DNA from: Erwinia persicina
GTDB lineage: Bacteria; Pseudomonadota; Gammaproteobacteria; Enterobacterales; Enterobacteriaceae
Length of the DNA stretch: 64,000 nt
Direction: 5' to 3'
NCBI RefSeq assembly: GCF_014838825.1
Contig: NZ_JACYMO010000014.1
Span: 1-64,000, forward strand
Within the stretch, counting starts at the first letter, position 1. Each line of letters starts with the position of its first letter. The notes under the pieces were generated by a model. The model had not been told where the DNA came from, searched no databases, and saw only the letters and a program-made list of their open reading frames with translations. The translations under genes were made by a program, and so were the position numbers. This document shows positions 1 through 9,996 of this stretch, one piece after another.

Positions 1-3000
1 TCGCGTTGCTGGCCACGTCCACCTTACCGGTCAGCGGATTGGTGGTCAGCTTCCTGATTTCCGTCGCCAGATACGGCGACGCACCGCTCGCCAGCGCCCC
101 GGCCAGGTTGTTGCCCGCCAGCGCCGTCAGCGCGCCCGTTACCGCCTGCGCCGCCTTCTGCAGGTCGCTGCCGGTGCCGTACTGCCGCATCGCGTTGTCA
201 TAGGCGCGCTGCATCACCGCCGCGCTGCCGGCCGGTTTACCGTCTTTCGCCAGCTGCTCCCGCGCCTGCGCCAGCGCCGCCGGATCTGTCTGGGCCTTCA
301 GCCCCGCGATGTCGCCCTGCGTGCGGATAACGTCCATCGCCTGACCGCCGATTTCACCTATCAGCTGCGCTTCCTGGAGCCTTCTCTGCTCCTTCTCCTT
401 GTTGAATATCGGGCTGATGCTGCCGGCGTTGGCGTTATCCGTATCCCGGTTCAGCTGTGTGATGTCCTGCTGCTGTTTATCAGTATCACGGACTGTCAGA
501 GTCCCTTCACTGACCCCGGCCTTCGTCGTGCCCTCTGCATGGCCGCCGTTGTTGGCACCCGACAGCATGCCGCCGGCCATGTTGGTCAGCAGGTCCTTGC
601 CCACCGGCCCGCCGGTGCTGAGGCTGCCGCCGCTGTGCGTGGCCTTAAAATCGGCCTGGTTGTGGATGTCGCTCCACCCCAGCGTGCCGGTATCGAGGCG
701 GTTCCTGTCGCTCTCCGCCGTGCTGGCTATCACCGCGCCGTCGAGCTGGGTGTGCTCTTTGACGGTGACGTCATAGCCGCCTTTGCCCGCAAACAGCCCG
801 GTCTGCTCTTTAACGCTGTCGAAGTTGCTGTGCAGCTTGTCCCGGCTGGCGCTGACGCTGGCGGAACCGGTCATCGAACCGAAGGTGAAGCTGCCGCCCG
901 CGCTGACGTTCTGCTGCTTCGCATCATAGCGGTCGCTGTCCCGTTCGCTTGCCAGCGTCAGGTTGCGCCCTGCGTCAACGGTGATTTTTTCCCCACTGGC
1001 CTGCGCCCCTTGCAGAGTGGTGTCGCGGCCGCTGGTCAGGCTGAGATGGCTGCCCGCATCGAGCGTGGTTTCGCTATGGGTCAGGCCGTTGCCGTTCTCA
1101 TGCCCTTTACCGGCGTTTACCCCGGCAGAGACGCTGATGCCGTAGCCGCCAGTGCCGGCACCGATACCCACGCCGACGTTGCCACCTTTACTGCTGTTAG
1201 TGCCTGTTGTGGATTCGCTATTCTGCGCGGAGTGCAGGGTAATATCCCGCGCCGCATCAAGCGTCAGGTCTTTGCCCGCCTTAAGCTGACTGCCGGATAT
1301 CGCGATATCGCCGCTTTGCGCGGCGTTATTCTTACCGGTTGCCGTTATCGACAGGTTTTGCCCGGCGCTGAGCGTGCTGCCCTGCGACTGGTGGCTGTCG
1401 GTGCGGGTTTCGCTCTTCGACGACTGGCTGCCCCAGGAGGCAGTGACGCCAACGGTGTTGGTGGCTCCCTGCGCGGCACCTTTATCACCCGACTGCAGGC
1501 CGGCTGCAGCATTCTTCGCGTCCGCCGCCCCGGTCAGGGCGTCGTCACGCGCCCAGGCCTGTGCAGCCTGCACGCCGGACAGCGCCGCTTTGGTGTTTTG
1601 CAGCGCGTTCAGGCGTCCGTCGCCTTCCTTTCTCGCCTGCTGCGCAGTGCTGACGGCGGCGTTGAGCGCGCTGCCCACGCTGCCCGACAGCGCCACGCTC
1701 AGCCCGCTCTGCTTCTGCTCGAAGGTTTCCTTGCGGGTGCGCTGGTCGTAGCCCGGGTCGATAGCCACGCTGTCGCCAGTAAGGTTCAGGTCCCTGGTCG
1801 CCACCAGGTCGGCACCGCCGATGTGCAACTGGTTGCCTGCGGTGATACTGACATTGCCCTGGCTGCTGCCGACGGTGCTGACGCTCTGGCTCTGGGTCCT
1901 GCCTTTTTCGTCGACTTCGTGCTTGCTCGACTGCTTACCAACCGTAAAGCCGATGCCGCCGCTGCCCAGCAGGCCGCTCTTTTTCTTCTCATCCAGCCGG
2001 TAGTGCGTGTCGGTCTCGGTGGCCGCACCGATATCAACGTTATGTCCGGCCTGCAGGTTCACGTCACGGTCGGCGGCAATCGCCGACCCGGTGACCGACA
2101 AGTCATTGCCGGCGCTGACGCTGACGCTCTCCCCGCTGAGCAGGGTACCTTTCTCACGCGTGGTGGCATCATGCGCCACGCTGTGGCTGCTCCTTTTTTT
2201 CAGGAAGCCCTTTTTCTGAGATCGTTCCTCACTGAAGGTTGACTCGCGTTCGGTGGCGGTATTGAGGGTTACATCCTTTTTCGCCTGCAGCGTGATGGCC
2301 CCCTGTTCGCTGTGCAGGGCGCTTGCCGTGGCGGTAATGCTGCCGTCCTGCGCCACCACCGTGACGCCGTCGCGCCCGCTGAGGGTACTGCCCACCACAT
2401 TTTCACGCAGGGTTTCTTCGGCGCGCTGACCTTTGGTTTTCCGGCCGCGACTCTCCTCGCTGGAGACGCGATGTTCGCTGTCGGTGGTGTGATTAAGGGT
2501 CACATCCTTTTTCGCCTGCAGGGCGATGGCGCCCTGTTCGCTGTGCAGGGCGCTGCCGTTGACCGTTACGTCGCCCCCTCGCCCGATAACCGTGACCCCT
2601 TGCTGACCGCTGAAGGTACTGCCGCTGCTGGTCTCACGTGTGGTTTGCTCGATGCGATGGCTGTTGGTCTTGCCCTTGCGTTTGTTTTCACGGTCCTGGT
2701 CCTGCGTGTGGGTCCGTGCGTCCTGAATAGTCACGTCCTGCGCGCTGATGCCGATGCGGCCCTCTTTGCTGTCAACCTGCGCGCCTTCGGCCAGTAGCTG
2801 GTTGCCCGCGACCAGGGTCACGTCCCGATCGCCTCCGAGGCTACTGAGCGTCAGCCGCTCTTCCTCGCGGCTGTTGCTGACTGACGATGTCCGGCTGTTG
2901 GCGTCCAGGTGCGTGGTGTTGGTGGTCTTATCGGCAAGGAGGTTGATATTGCCGCCGGCCTGCACGCCCAACTGGCCGCCTGCCTGGACCTGGCTGCCCG

Positions 3001-6000
3001 TCAGCGTCACGTCACGCCCGGCATTGAGCGTAAGATTGCCGCCGGCGTTAAGCTCACTCCCCAGCGCCTGCTGCCATTCGCCGCTGACCTGCGCCATCCG
3101 GGATCCGGCTGCCTCCGTGCCGCCGCGGGTGCGGTTGCCCATCGAGCCGGAGATAACCCCAAGGTCAGCCGTGTGGCTGCTTCTGGCAGTGGTAATGGTC
3201 AGATTGTTGCGCGCGCTCAGGCTGAGGGTGTCAGCCGCAGTCAGCTTCGCGCCCGCAAGCCGAATATCAGTGCCGCGCAGGCTGATATCATCGGCACTCA
3301 TCGTCGCCTGGCGCAGCGCGTCCTGCAGGTTGGTGCTCATCGACAGGGTGTCGGCCTGCACGTCAACAGTGCCGGCCTTGATGTCGCCACCCTGGTGCAG
3401 GAACTGCCCGGCGTCAACCGTCAGAGCTTTGTCGGCAAACAGGTTGCCAGCATTGGTGATGCTGCCGGCCGAGAGCTGCAGATTGCCGCCGCCAATCACC
3501 GCCCCATCCCCGGTCAGGCGCAGCGTGCTCTGTGCCAGGTAGACCTTCGGTACCCACACCGTTTGCGGACCGTCGGCCGTTTGTACCGTCTCGCTGACCA
3601 GCCAGACGATGTCCTGCTGCAGCGCGGCGATCTGTTCCGGCGTCAGGGCCACGCCGGGCACCAGATGGAAGTCCTGCGCGACCTGGCTACCGTTGCTCAT
3701 CAGCTGCTGGTACTGCGCCATCGCATCTTCCCCCCTGACGGACGGTTTACCGGTGAGTGCCAGCACCTGCTCACGCACCAGGCGCTGCTCGTAAAAACCG
3801 TCGCCCAGGCGCTTGTGTGCCTGCGCCGGGTCATAACCCACCCGGTCGAGCAGGTAATCGCTGCTGATAAACTTATCGCGGCGGGTAAAGCGTTCGTCGG
3901 TGACCACCAGGAACGGGCTGGCGGGCGCCGTATGCTGGGCAAAAAGGCCATTATTGGGAATGGCGGTCGCTACATTACCCAGATGCTGTAACTGCGTTAG
4001 CGCCAGCTCGGCCGGTAGCAGCGGGCGCCCCAGCGGCGAAGACGGTGTGGCGCCCGGCCTGGTCACTTGCTCGCCCGGCGCAAGCGCGGTGTCGCCATCC
4101 AGTAGGGCAGCACCTTCAACCGTAAAGGCCAGCGGGTTGCGCTCCAGTTCGGCACGTTCGGCGTCCACGGCGTTTAATGCCGACTCGAGCCGGCTGATTT
4201 GCGCCTGGTTTACCGTCGTGTTGGTAATGCTGGCGCCGTTGATGGTAACCGTGCCGTTGCCGGTAATAATGCCGTCAACGGTGGTCAGCGCCGTGGTTTC
4301 GTCGCGGTTGAACGTCGGATACCAGTGATGGGTGTCCTTGTCGTAATGGTCGACAATGACGGCCTGCCGCCGTTCATTGACCGAGTAACCGCGATTGTCC
4401 ACGCTGCCACCGCCATCCTGCGTCAGGTTGCCGTTGGCGGTGATGACGCTGGCGTCATTGAGCAACTGCCCGGTAATGCGCAGCAGCAGATTGCCGCCCG
4501 CCAGAATGCGCGCGCCGATACCTTCGGAGACCAGCCTGTCGCGCGTTACCGTGCCGCTCTCGCTACGTTCGCGGAAATTGTTGTAATCGGTGACGAACGG
4601 TGCGCTGTCGATATCAATGTGCTTTTCGGGGTCCCAGGTCAGCACCTGCGTCCAGTCGTGCTCCCAGTGGAAGCCGTTTTGATAGGGCGTCGGGATGGTC
4701 GCCAGCTGATTTCCCCCACGCGTTTCATAGAACGTCATGGCGTAGCTGCCGTCGTTATTCGGCTTAAGCGCCAGGTAGTTGACCCACAGGTCGGTCAGCT
4801 GGCCTTTGTTGTCTTTTACGCGCACCTGCGCGCGCTTGCCCGCCGCATCAATGGCCAGCAGGGTGCCGTAGCGGTTGCTCTGCGCCGCCGCGTCATCCTG
4901 GAAGGTCAGCTGCTGGGTGGTTGGCGCCATGGTGCTTTTATCGGGGTTGACCGCCGAACCATAGGTGCGCCAGTAGTAGTTGTAGCGGTGCCACTTGTAG
5001 TCGCTCTTTTCTGCATCGCGCTCTATCTCCAGCCCTTCGCGCAGATTGTCCAGCCGGCGGGCCTCGACAGTAACGTTGCCGTCCGCTTCGATAAAGCTCG
5101 CCCGGTTCTCAATCAGGCCATCGCTGTGAAGCGACAGGCTGTCGCCGCTGTAGAGCAGGGCGCCATCCCGGTTGCTCAGGCGCTCACCGGCCCACAACGT
5201 CAGACTGTGGGCCGCCGCGATCACCGCAGGCTGACCGTGGTTGTCGAGAGCACGCGCACGCACGCTAATGTCGTCGCCCATCAGCGCTGCGGCGTTGTCC
5301 AGGGTACCGACGTCCATCGTCATGGTGTCCGCTTCGATGCGTCCGGTGTTTTTCAGGGTCCCGGCCGTCAGCTGTAGCGTTTTGCCCACCAGGGCCGCCG
5401 GATTGGTGATGCTGCCCGCATTGAGGATAAGTTTGCCCGGTAGCAACCAATCCGCCAGGTTGGTAAAGGCACCGCTCAGGGAGAACGTCACCGTGCCGTT
5501 GCTGCTGACGGTTTCGCCCGCGGTGCGGGTGTAATCCTGCTGCGCGCTCAGCGTGAGCGACTGCAGACCGAGCAGGGTGCCCCGCTGATTTTCCAGGGTG
5601 CGCGTATGCACGGTCAGGTCACCGGCACTCTCTACCCGTCCGCCCTGATTGAGCAGGACGAGCGGTGAGTCGGTCGGCGACAGTCCGGCATTAATGGCGA
5701 TATGACCGTTGGCAAGGAGTCGTCCCTGGCGGTTATCCAGCGTGGCGACATCCGTGAAGGTGAGGGTGCCCGCACTTTGCAGCCGTCCCGCCGCGTTGTC
5801 GATGTCGCGCGCGCGGATGCCGGTGTGCGTGGTGCCCAGGATCAGGCCGCCGTCGCGGTTGTTCAGGCTGTCAGCTTGCAGGTCAAGCGACGCCTGGCTG
5901 CTGAGCGTCCCCTGAGCGCTGTTGTCCAGCGCGTCCGCCTTGAGCCTCAGCGCCTGCATTGCGACGAGCTGGCCGCCCTGGTTATTCACCCGCGTTGCGT

Positions 6001-9000
6001 TAAGCGTCAGCGATGCAGCGCTGTGAACCTTGCCCTGCTGGTTGTCAAGCCGGTCGATGTGATAGGTGCCTGCACCCTGACTGATAAGCGTGCCGCCGGC
6101 GTTGTCCAGCTGTGCCGTCGCCAGGTCAACGTCACCAAGGCTGCTGAACACTCCCTGTCGGTTATTGATATTGCCCGCCGTTACCCGCTGGTCGCCGTTG
6201 CTGCGTACTGTACCGCCGGTATTATCAAGCAGGCTGAGGATGCGCAGCGTCAGCGCCTGCCCGGCGTCTGTCGTCCCACCGGCATTTTTCAGTGCCTTTG
6301 CGTCAAGCGACAGCGCGTCGCCGCTCTGCAGCCTGCCGCCGCGGTTATCCAGTTCGCCGTTCAGGTTCAGGCGCAGCAGCTTCTGACTGTACAGCTCACC
6401 GTTTTGGGTGTTGTTAAGGCTCAGGGCAGCAATGTTCAGTGCCTCTCCCGCCAGCCACTGGCCGCCCGCATTGTTGATTGCCCCGGCGGAGGCATCCGCA
6501 GTCGGGCCCTGTACGGCAAGCAGCCCCTGTGCGGAAACTTTGCCGCCGTGGTTATCGATATCCTGCGCAACGTGCAGCACCAGGTCCGCCGCAGACTGCA
6601 GGATACCTTCGGTATTGCCCAGCCGGTTCGCTGAAAGCTGCGCATCCTGCTGGCTTTGCACGCTGCCCCGTGCGTTGTCAAAGCTGCCGCTGACGGCGTG
6701 CCAGCTGCCCTGGCTGCCCATCCAGCCGCTGGCATTGACAATGTCCTGCGCGTCGAGCTTTTGCGACAGCTGACTGAAAATACGTCCCTGGCCATTATCC
6801 AGCTTCCCGCTGAACTGCATGTCCAGGCTGTCCAGCGCGTTGACAGCCCCCAGAGCATTCAACAGGTTTGCAGCGCGTACCCACGTGCTGCCGCTGCCGG
6901 TCAACGTGCCGCCCTGGTTGTTCCATTCCCCGGCGAGGCTGAGTGCCAGTGCGTTCTGGCTGTAAACCCGCCCAGACTGACGGTTGGTCAGTCGTCCGCC
7001 CTGCAGAGCCAGGGTGCCGCCGCTCTGCAGCGAACCACCGTCATTGTCAAACAGGCTGAGCGCGCCTGCGTTAACCGTGACTGCCTGCTGCGCGCTCAGT
7101 TTGCCCGCGCGGTTAAGGATATCGCCTGTACTGTTAAGGCTCAGGTCGCCACCGGACTGCAGCCTGCCGCTGGTATTGTCGAGCGACTGCGCACTGGCGT
7201 TGACCTGATGGCCGCCCTGGGCGGTACCGCCACGGTTATCCCAGTCGCCCCCGACGTTTAGCGAGAGGCCATCACCGGCCTCAAGCCAGCCGCCGGCATT
7301 ATTCAGCCCCTGCTGCGACGTCAGGGTGACGTCGTTTTGGGCAATGACCTTACCCAGGGCATTATCCAGACTGCCGGTCGTCAGCGTCAGCGACTGACCG
7401 CTGATTTCACCCTTTCCATTCGCGAGCAACCCCGCCGCGGTGAGGGTGAGCTGCTCACCACCCAGCAGCTTGCCGTCATCGTTGTGCACGTCCCGTGCCG
7501 TTACGGTAGCCTGCCCGATTGCGGTGAGCGTGCCGCCACGGTTGTTCAGGTCGCCGTCGGTGTGAGCCGCCAGCGTTTTACCTGCGCCAATGAGTCCCTG
7601 GTCGTTGTCCAGCCCCTGATGGGCATTCAGGTCCAGCGTCTGTTGGCCAATCACCTTACCCTGTGTGTTATCGAGGCTGTCAGCGCTCACCGTCAGCACC
7701 GTGCCGCTGATTTCGCCTCCGCGGTTGGAGGTGCGCCCTGCAGCATTAAGGATCAGCTGCTGGCCTGACAGCAGTTTCCCGTCGTCGTTGTTGACGGCGT
7801 TCGCTACCGCCTTCAGTGACGTTTCGCCCTGCGCCGTGCCGCTCCGGTTGTCCCAGTCGCGGGTGTGAATGTCCAGCTCTTTACCCGCCCCGATGAGGCC
7901 ACGCTGGTTATCCAGGCTGTCTGCGGTCAGACCAAGGTCGCCCTGACTGATAACCTGCCCCTGGGTATTATCCAGATGCCCGGCCTTCAGAGTGAGCTGG
8001 CCGCCGCTCAGGGTGCCGGACTGGTTGCTGACGTCACCGCCCGCGCTGAGCGTCAGGGCGTTACCGGCCAGCAGGTTACCACCCGCGTTATTGGCCGCGC
8101 CGGAGCTATGCACCACCAGCGCTGTCTGGGTTTTTACCGTGCCGTTCTGATTGTCCAGACTACCAGCGTCAAGCCGCAGATCGCCGTTGCTACCCAGCTC
8201 GCCGCCCGCATTGTCGAGCAGGCCGCTGACTCGCCACTGCTGTGCCGCGTTATCGAGTGCCAGCAGGCTGCCGCGCTGGTTGGTCAGCGCTGCAGCGCTG
8301 AAGCTGAGCTGGCGGCTTTCTATGGTGCCGTCACTGTTGTCCAGCCGTCCCGTCAGCGCGAAACGACTTTCACCACTTCCCGTCTGGGACCAGGTGGCCT
8401 GCTGATTGAACAGGTTATTTGCAGCGACGTCCCAGCGGCCCGCTTTCACCCTGGCCTGCCGCGCATCAATATCAGCGGCGGTGTTGATGACAAGCTGTTT
8501 GCTGTCTATCGCTGCATATCGCAGCGCCGCGCCGCCTTCCCTTGCGTTTAGCCGGGCACGGCTGGCCGCGACGTTCGCGCCGCTGATGTCGACCCGGCGT
8601 CCGCTCACATCAACATCTTTTTTACTGAGCAGGCTGCCGCTGGCGCGAATATCGCCCTGGCTTTCCAGGCGCAGGCTGGCCTCGCGGTTAATCTGGCTGT
8701 TAGCATCGCTGCCCGCCAGAAGGTGCCCGCTGCTCTCTATACCGCGAATGGCGTTGAGCTGCACATCACCCGCCGCCGCGAGGGTGCCTGTCTGCGTCAG
8801 CTTACCCTCGCGGCTCTGCACGTAAAGTTGACCACCGCTGTGTAATTTACCCTGATAGTCAACAGCGTCTCTGGCCGCCAGGCGGATATCGCCACCGGCC
8901 TGCGTGGCAGCATTTTGCGCATCTGACTGCCAGTTGAGCCTGCCCTCACTGCTGACGGTCAGCGTCTTGCCCGCCTGAACCTGCGCGTTCTGGTTGCGCA

Positions 9001-9928
9001 CCCCGACGCCAGCCTCCGTGCCGATCATGCGGATACTGCCGCTGTACATGCCGCCCATCTGGCCCATATCAATCGCCAGCTCAGGAGCTTTACCGTCGGT
9101 GGCCAGCGCCGTCACCGTTTTACCATCGGCACTGATGCGATTGCGTCCTGCGACCACGTTGAGACCCTGCCGGGCCCAGACGCCCGCGTTGATATCAACC
9201 GCACGCGCCAGCACATCAACATACTCAGTATCATGCCGCGCGTCGCCGTTCAGGCCGCCGCCTTCAATACGCACGGTGCCGCGCTCGACCTGATAACCGG
9301 CGAGGCTGCCATCCGCATTCAACTGGGGCTTACCCGTGGTCAGCGTCATCCGTCCGGCATTAATGGTGCCGCAGCCGTTGCAGACGATCCCCGCCGGGTT
9401 AGCCACAATGACCTGTGCCCGCCCACCCGCAACTTCAAGAAACCCGCGCAGCTCGCTGGGGTTGTTGCTGTTGACTTCATTGAGAATGACGCGGGCCGGG
9501 GCCGATTTGGGATTGAGATTCGGGTTACCCTGGATCATCCCTGCCAGCTGCGTGGAGGTCATTGAGGCGGAGTTATTGAGGATGGCCCCCTTCTTATCGA
9601 CGTCGAACTGGCGGTACTGGTTATGGGAGACCCCGGCCTGGTTGGGGGCGGTAATATTCACCTGCGGCAGGCCGTTCTGGGTCGCGATCACCTGCGGGCG
9701 CTGCGCCCCCGCCTGTCCGTCGGCAACAATCCCTCCGGCTGTCGCCGTGCCAGCACAGAGTGTCAGACCCAGCATCCATATCACCCTGCGCACCGTTACC
9801 CACAGGCGAGGCGCTCCGGTGGCACGGGTTTGTCCGGGTTCGCTGCTGCAGCTACGGGCCAGTTCCGAAACCACCCGCAGCTCCCCGTGAGTGCGGCTGA
9901 AAATAAGACGATAGCAATGCTTGTTCAT
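1..9928 (-). CDS. Two-partner secretion exoprotein of CdiA/FhaB type, C-terminus beyond window
   Basis: The frame opens at 9928 and has no stop before position 1, giving about 3309 codons. AAGGACG lies just upstream of the ATG. The N-terminus carries the extended signal peptide of type V secretion (starts MNKHCYRLIFSRTHGELRVV), a hydrophobic core near residues 49-62 and a likely cleavage after TATA (about 64). The TPS domain follows, with NPNL near residue 136 and NPAGI some 50 residues later. Residues about 450-1600 are dozens of LDN..GG.L FHA-1 repeats. About 1640-1800 is a Tyr/Trp-rich stretch without repeats, then the VWLVSETV segment (about 2108) and FHA-2 repeats with 77-residue tandem units. 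The last 110 visible residues resemble the pretoxin region before the VENN motif in CdiA proteins. CdiA delivers a C-terminal toxin to neighbouring cells; toxin and immunity gene would lie left of the window, so a plain haemagglutinin remains possible. It follows its transporter gene by 68 bases. Confidence 0.93.
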   Translation of the reverse strand, partial: MNKHCYRLIFSRTHGELRVVSELARSCSSEPGQTRATGAPRLWVTVRRVIWMLGLTLCAGTATAGGIVADGQAGAQRPQVIATQNGLPQVNITAPNQAGVSHNQYRQFDVDKKGAILNNSASMTSTQLAGMIQGNPNLNPKSAPARVILNEVNSNNPSELRGFLEVAGGRAQVIVANPAGIVCNGCGTINAGRMTLTTGKPQLNADGSLAGYQVERGTVRIEGGGLNGDARHDTEYVDVLARAVDINAGVWARQGLNVVAGRNRISADGKTVTALATDGKAPELAIDMGQMGGMYSGSIRMIGTEAGVGVRNQNAQVQAGKTLTVSSEGRLNWQSDAQNAATQAGGDIRLAARDAVDYQGKLHSGGQLYVQSREGKLTQTGTLAAAGDVQLNAIRGIESSGHLLAGSDANSQINREASLRLESQGDIRASGSLLSKKDVDVSGRRVDISGANVAASRARLNAREGGAALRYAAIDSKQLVINTAADIDARQARVKAGRWDVAANNLFNQQATWSQTGSGESRFALTGRLDNSDGTIESRQLSFSAAALTNQRGSLLALDNAAQQWRVSGLLDNAGGELGSNGDLRLDAGSLDNQNGTVKTQTALVVHSSGAANNAGGNLLAGNALTLSAGGDVSNQSGTLSGGQLTLKAGHLDNTQGQVISQGDLGLTADSLDNQRGLIGAGKELDIHTRDWDNRSGTAQGETSLKAVANAVNNDDGKLLSGQQLILNAAGRTSNRGGEISGTVLTVSADSLDNTQGKVIGQQTLDLNAHQGLDNDQGLIGAGKTLAAHTDGDLNNRGGTLTAIGQATVTARDVHNDDGKLLGGEQLTLTAAGLLANGKGEISGQSLTLTTGSLDNALGKVIAQNDVTLTSQQGLNNAGGWLEAGDGLSLNVGGDWDNRGGTAQGGHQVNASAQSLDNTSGRLQSGGDLSLNSTGDILNRAGKLSAQQAVTVNAGALSLFDNDGGSLQSGGTLALQGGRLTNRQSGRVYSQNALALSLAGEWNNQGGTLTGSGSTWVRAANLLNALGAVNALDSLDMQFSGKLDNGQGRIFSQLSQKLDAQDIVNASGWMGSQGSWHAVSGSFDNARGSVQSQQDAQLSANRLGNTEGILQSAADLVLHVAQDIDNHGGKVSAQGLLAVQGPTADASAGAINNAGGQWLAGEALNIAALSLNNTQNGELYSQKLLRLNLNGELDNRGGRLQSGDALSLDAKALKNAGGTTDAGQALTLRILSLLDNTGGTVRSNGDQRVTAGNINNRQGVFSSLGDVDLATAQLDNAGGTLISQGAGTYHIDRLDNQQGKVHSAASLTLNATRVNNQGGQLVAMQALRLKADALDNSAQGTLSSQASLDLQADSLNNRDGGLILGTTHTGIRARDIDNAAGRLQSAGTLTFTDVATLDNRQGRLLANGHIAINAGLSPTDSPLVLLNQGGRVESAGDLTVHTRTLENQRGTLLGLQSLTLSAQQDYTRTAGETVSSNGTVTFSLSGAFTNLADWLLPGKLILNAGSITNPAALVGKTLQLTAGTLKNTGRIEADTMTMDVGTLDNAAALMGDDISVRARALDNHGQPAVIAAAHSLTLWAGERLSNRDGALLYSGDSLSLHSDGLIENRASFIEADGNVTVEARRLDNLREGLEIERDAEKSDYKWHRYNYYWRTYGSAVNPDKSTMAPTTQQLTFQDDAAAQSNRYGTLLAIDAAGKRAQVRVKDNKGQLTDLWVNYLALKPNNDGSYAMTFYETRGGNQLATIPTPYQNGFHWEHDWTQVLTWDPEKHIDIDSAPFVTDYNNFRERSESGTVTRDRLVSEGIGARILAGGNLLLRITGQLLNDASVITANGNLTQDGGGSVDNRGYSVNERRQAVIVDHYDKDTHHWYPTFNRDETTALTTVDGIITGNGTVTINGASITNTTVNQAQISRLESALNAVDAERAELERNPLAFTVEGAALLDGDTALAPGEQVTRPGATPSSPLGRPLLPAELALTQLQHLGNVATAIPNNGLFAQHTAPASPFLVVTDERFTRRDKFISSDYLLDRVGYDPAQAHKRLGDGFYEQRLVREQVLALTGKPSVRGEDAMAQYQQLMSNGSQVAQDFHLVPGVALTPEQIAALQQDIVWLVSETVQTADGPQTVWVPKVYLAQSTLRLTGDGAVIGGGNLQLSAGSITNAGNLFADKALTVDAGQFLHQGGDIKAGTVDVQADTLSMSTNLQDALRQATMSADDISLRGTDIRLAGAKLTAADTLSLSARNNLTITTARSSHTADLGVISGSMGNRTRGGTEAAGSRMAQVSGEWQQALGSELNAGGNLTLNAGRDVTLTGSQVQAGGQLGVQAGGNINLLADKTTNTTHLDANSRTSSVSNSREEERLTLSSLGGDRDVTLVAGNQLLAEGAQVDSKEGRIGISAQDVTIQDARTHTQDQDRENKRKGKTNSHRIEQTTRETSSGSTFSGQQGVTVIGRGGDVTVNGSALHSEQGAIALQAKKDVTLNHTTDSEHRVSSEESRGRKTKGQRAEETLRENVVGSTLSGRDGVTVVAQDGSITATASALHSEQGAITLQAKKDVTLNTATERESTFSEERSQKKGFLKKRSSHSVAHDATTREKGTLLSGESVSVSAGNDLSVTGSAIAADRDVNLQAGHNVDIGAATETDTHYRLDEKKKSGLLGSGGIGFTVGKQSSKHEVDEKGRTQSQSVSTVGSSQGNVSITAGNQLHIGGADLVATRDLNLTGDSVAIDPGYDQRTRKETFEQKQSGLSVALSGSVGSALNAAVSTAQQARKEGDGRLNALQNTKAALSGVQAAQAWARDDALTGAADAKNAAAGLQSGDKGAAQGATNTVGVTASWGSQSSKSETRTDSHQSQGSTLSAGQNLSITATGKNNAAQSGDIAISGSQLKAGKDLTLDAARDITLHSAQNSESTTGTNSSKGGNVGVGIGAGTGGYGISVSAGVNAGKGHENGNGLTHSETTLDAGSHLSLTSGRDTTLQGAQASGEKITVDAGRNLTLASERDSDRYDAKQQNVSAGGSFTFGSMTGSASVSASRDKLHSNFDSVKEQTGLFAGKGGYDVTVKEHTQLDGAVIASTAESDRNRLDTGTLGWSDIHNQADFKATHSGGSLSTGGPVGKDLLTNMAGGMLSGANNGGHAEGTTKAGVSEGTLTVRDTDKQQQDITQLNRDTDNANAGSISPIFNKEKEQRRLQEAQLIGEIGGQAMDVIRTQGDIAGLKAQTDPAALAQAREQLAKDGKPAGSAAVMQRAYDNAMRQYGTGSDLQKAAQAVTGALTALAGNNLAGALASGASPYLATEIRKLTTNPLTGKVDVASNA
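2262..2960 (-). repeat. Tandem 231-bp (77-residue) units within the exoprotein
   Basis: The anchor segment (plus strand: catcctttttcgcctgcag) occurs at 2272 and again at 2503. A diverged copy follows at 2734, so spacing is exactly 231 bases each time, or 77 codons. The first roughly 60 bases of units one and two are nearly identical and the rest is looser. The units encode ALHSEQGAI.LQAKKDVTLN followed by a charged E/K/R-rich linker. They form part of the FHA-2 region. Confidence 0.75.
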
Positions 9929-9996
9929 GGGTTCGTCCTTGAAGGCGTAAGATCCGTTCAGTGAAGTATGCGGCTGTCGCTCAGGCGGCCGGCCGG

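Noticed and set aside
539-9964. Long open frames on the plus strand across the exoprotein gene
   Set aside because: They run in register opposite the codons of the minus-strand exoprotein, show no family features, and are explained by its GC-rich codon use and repeats.
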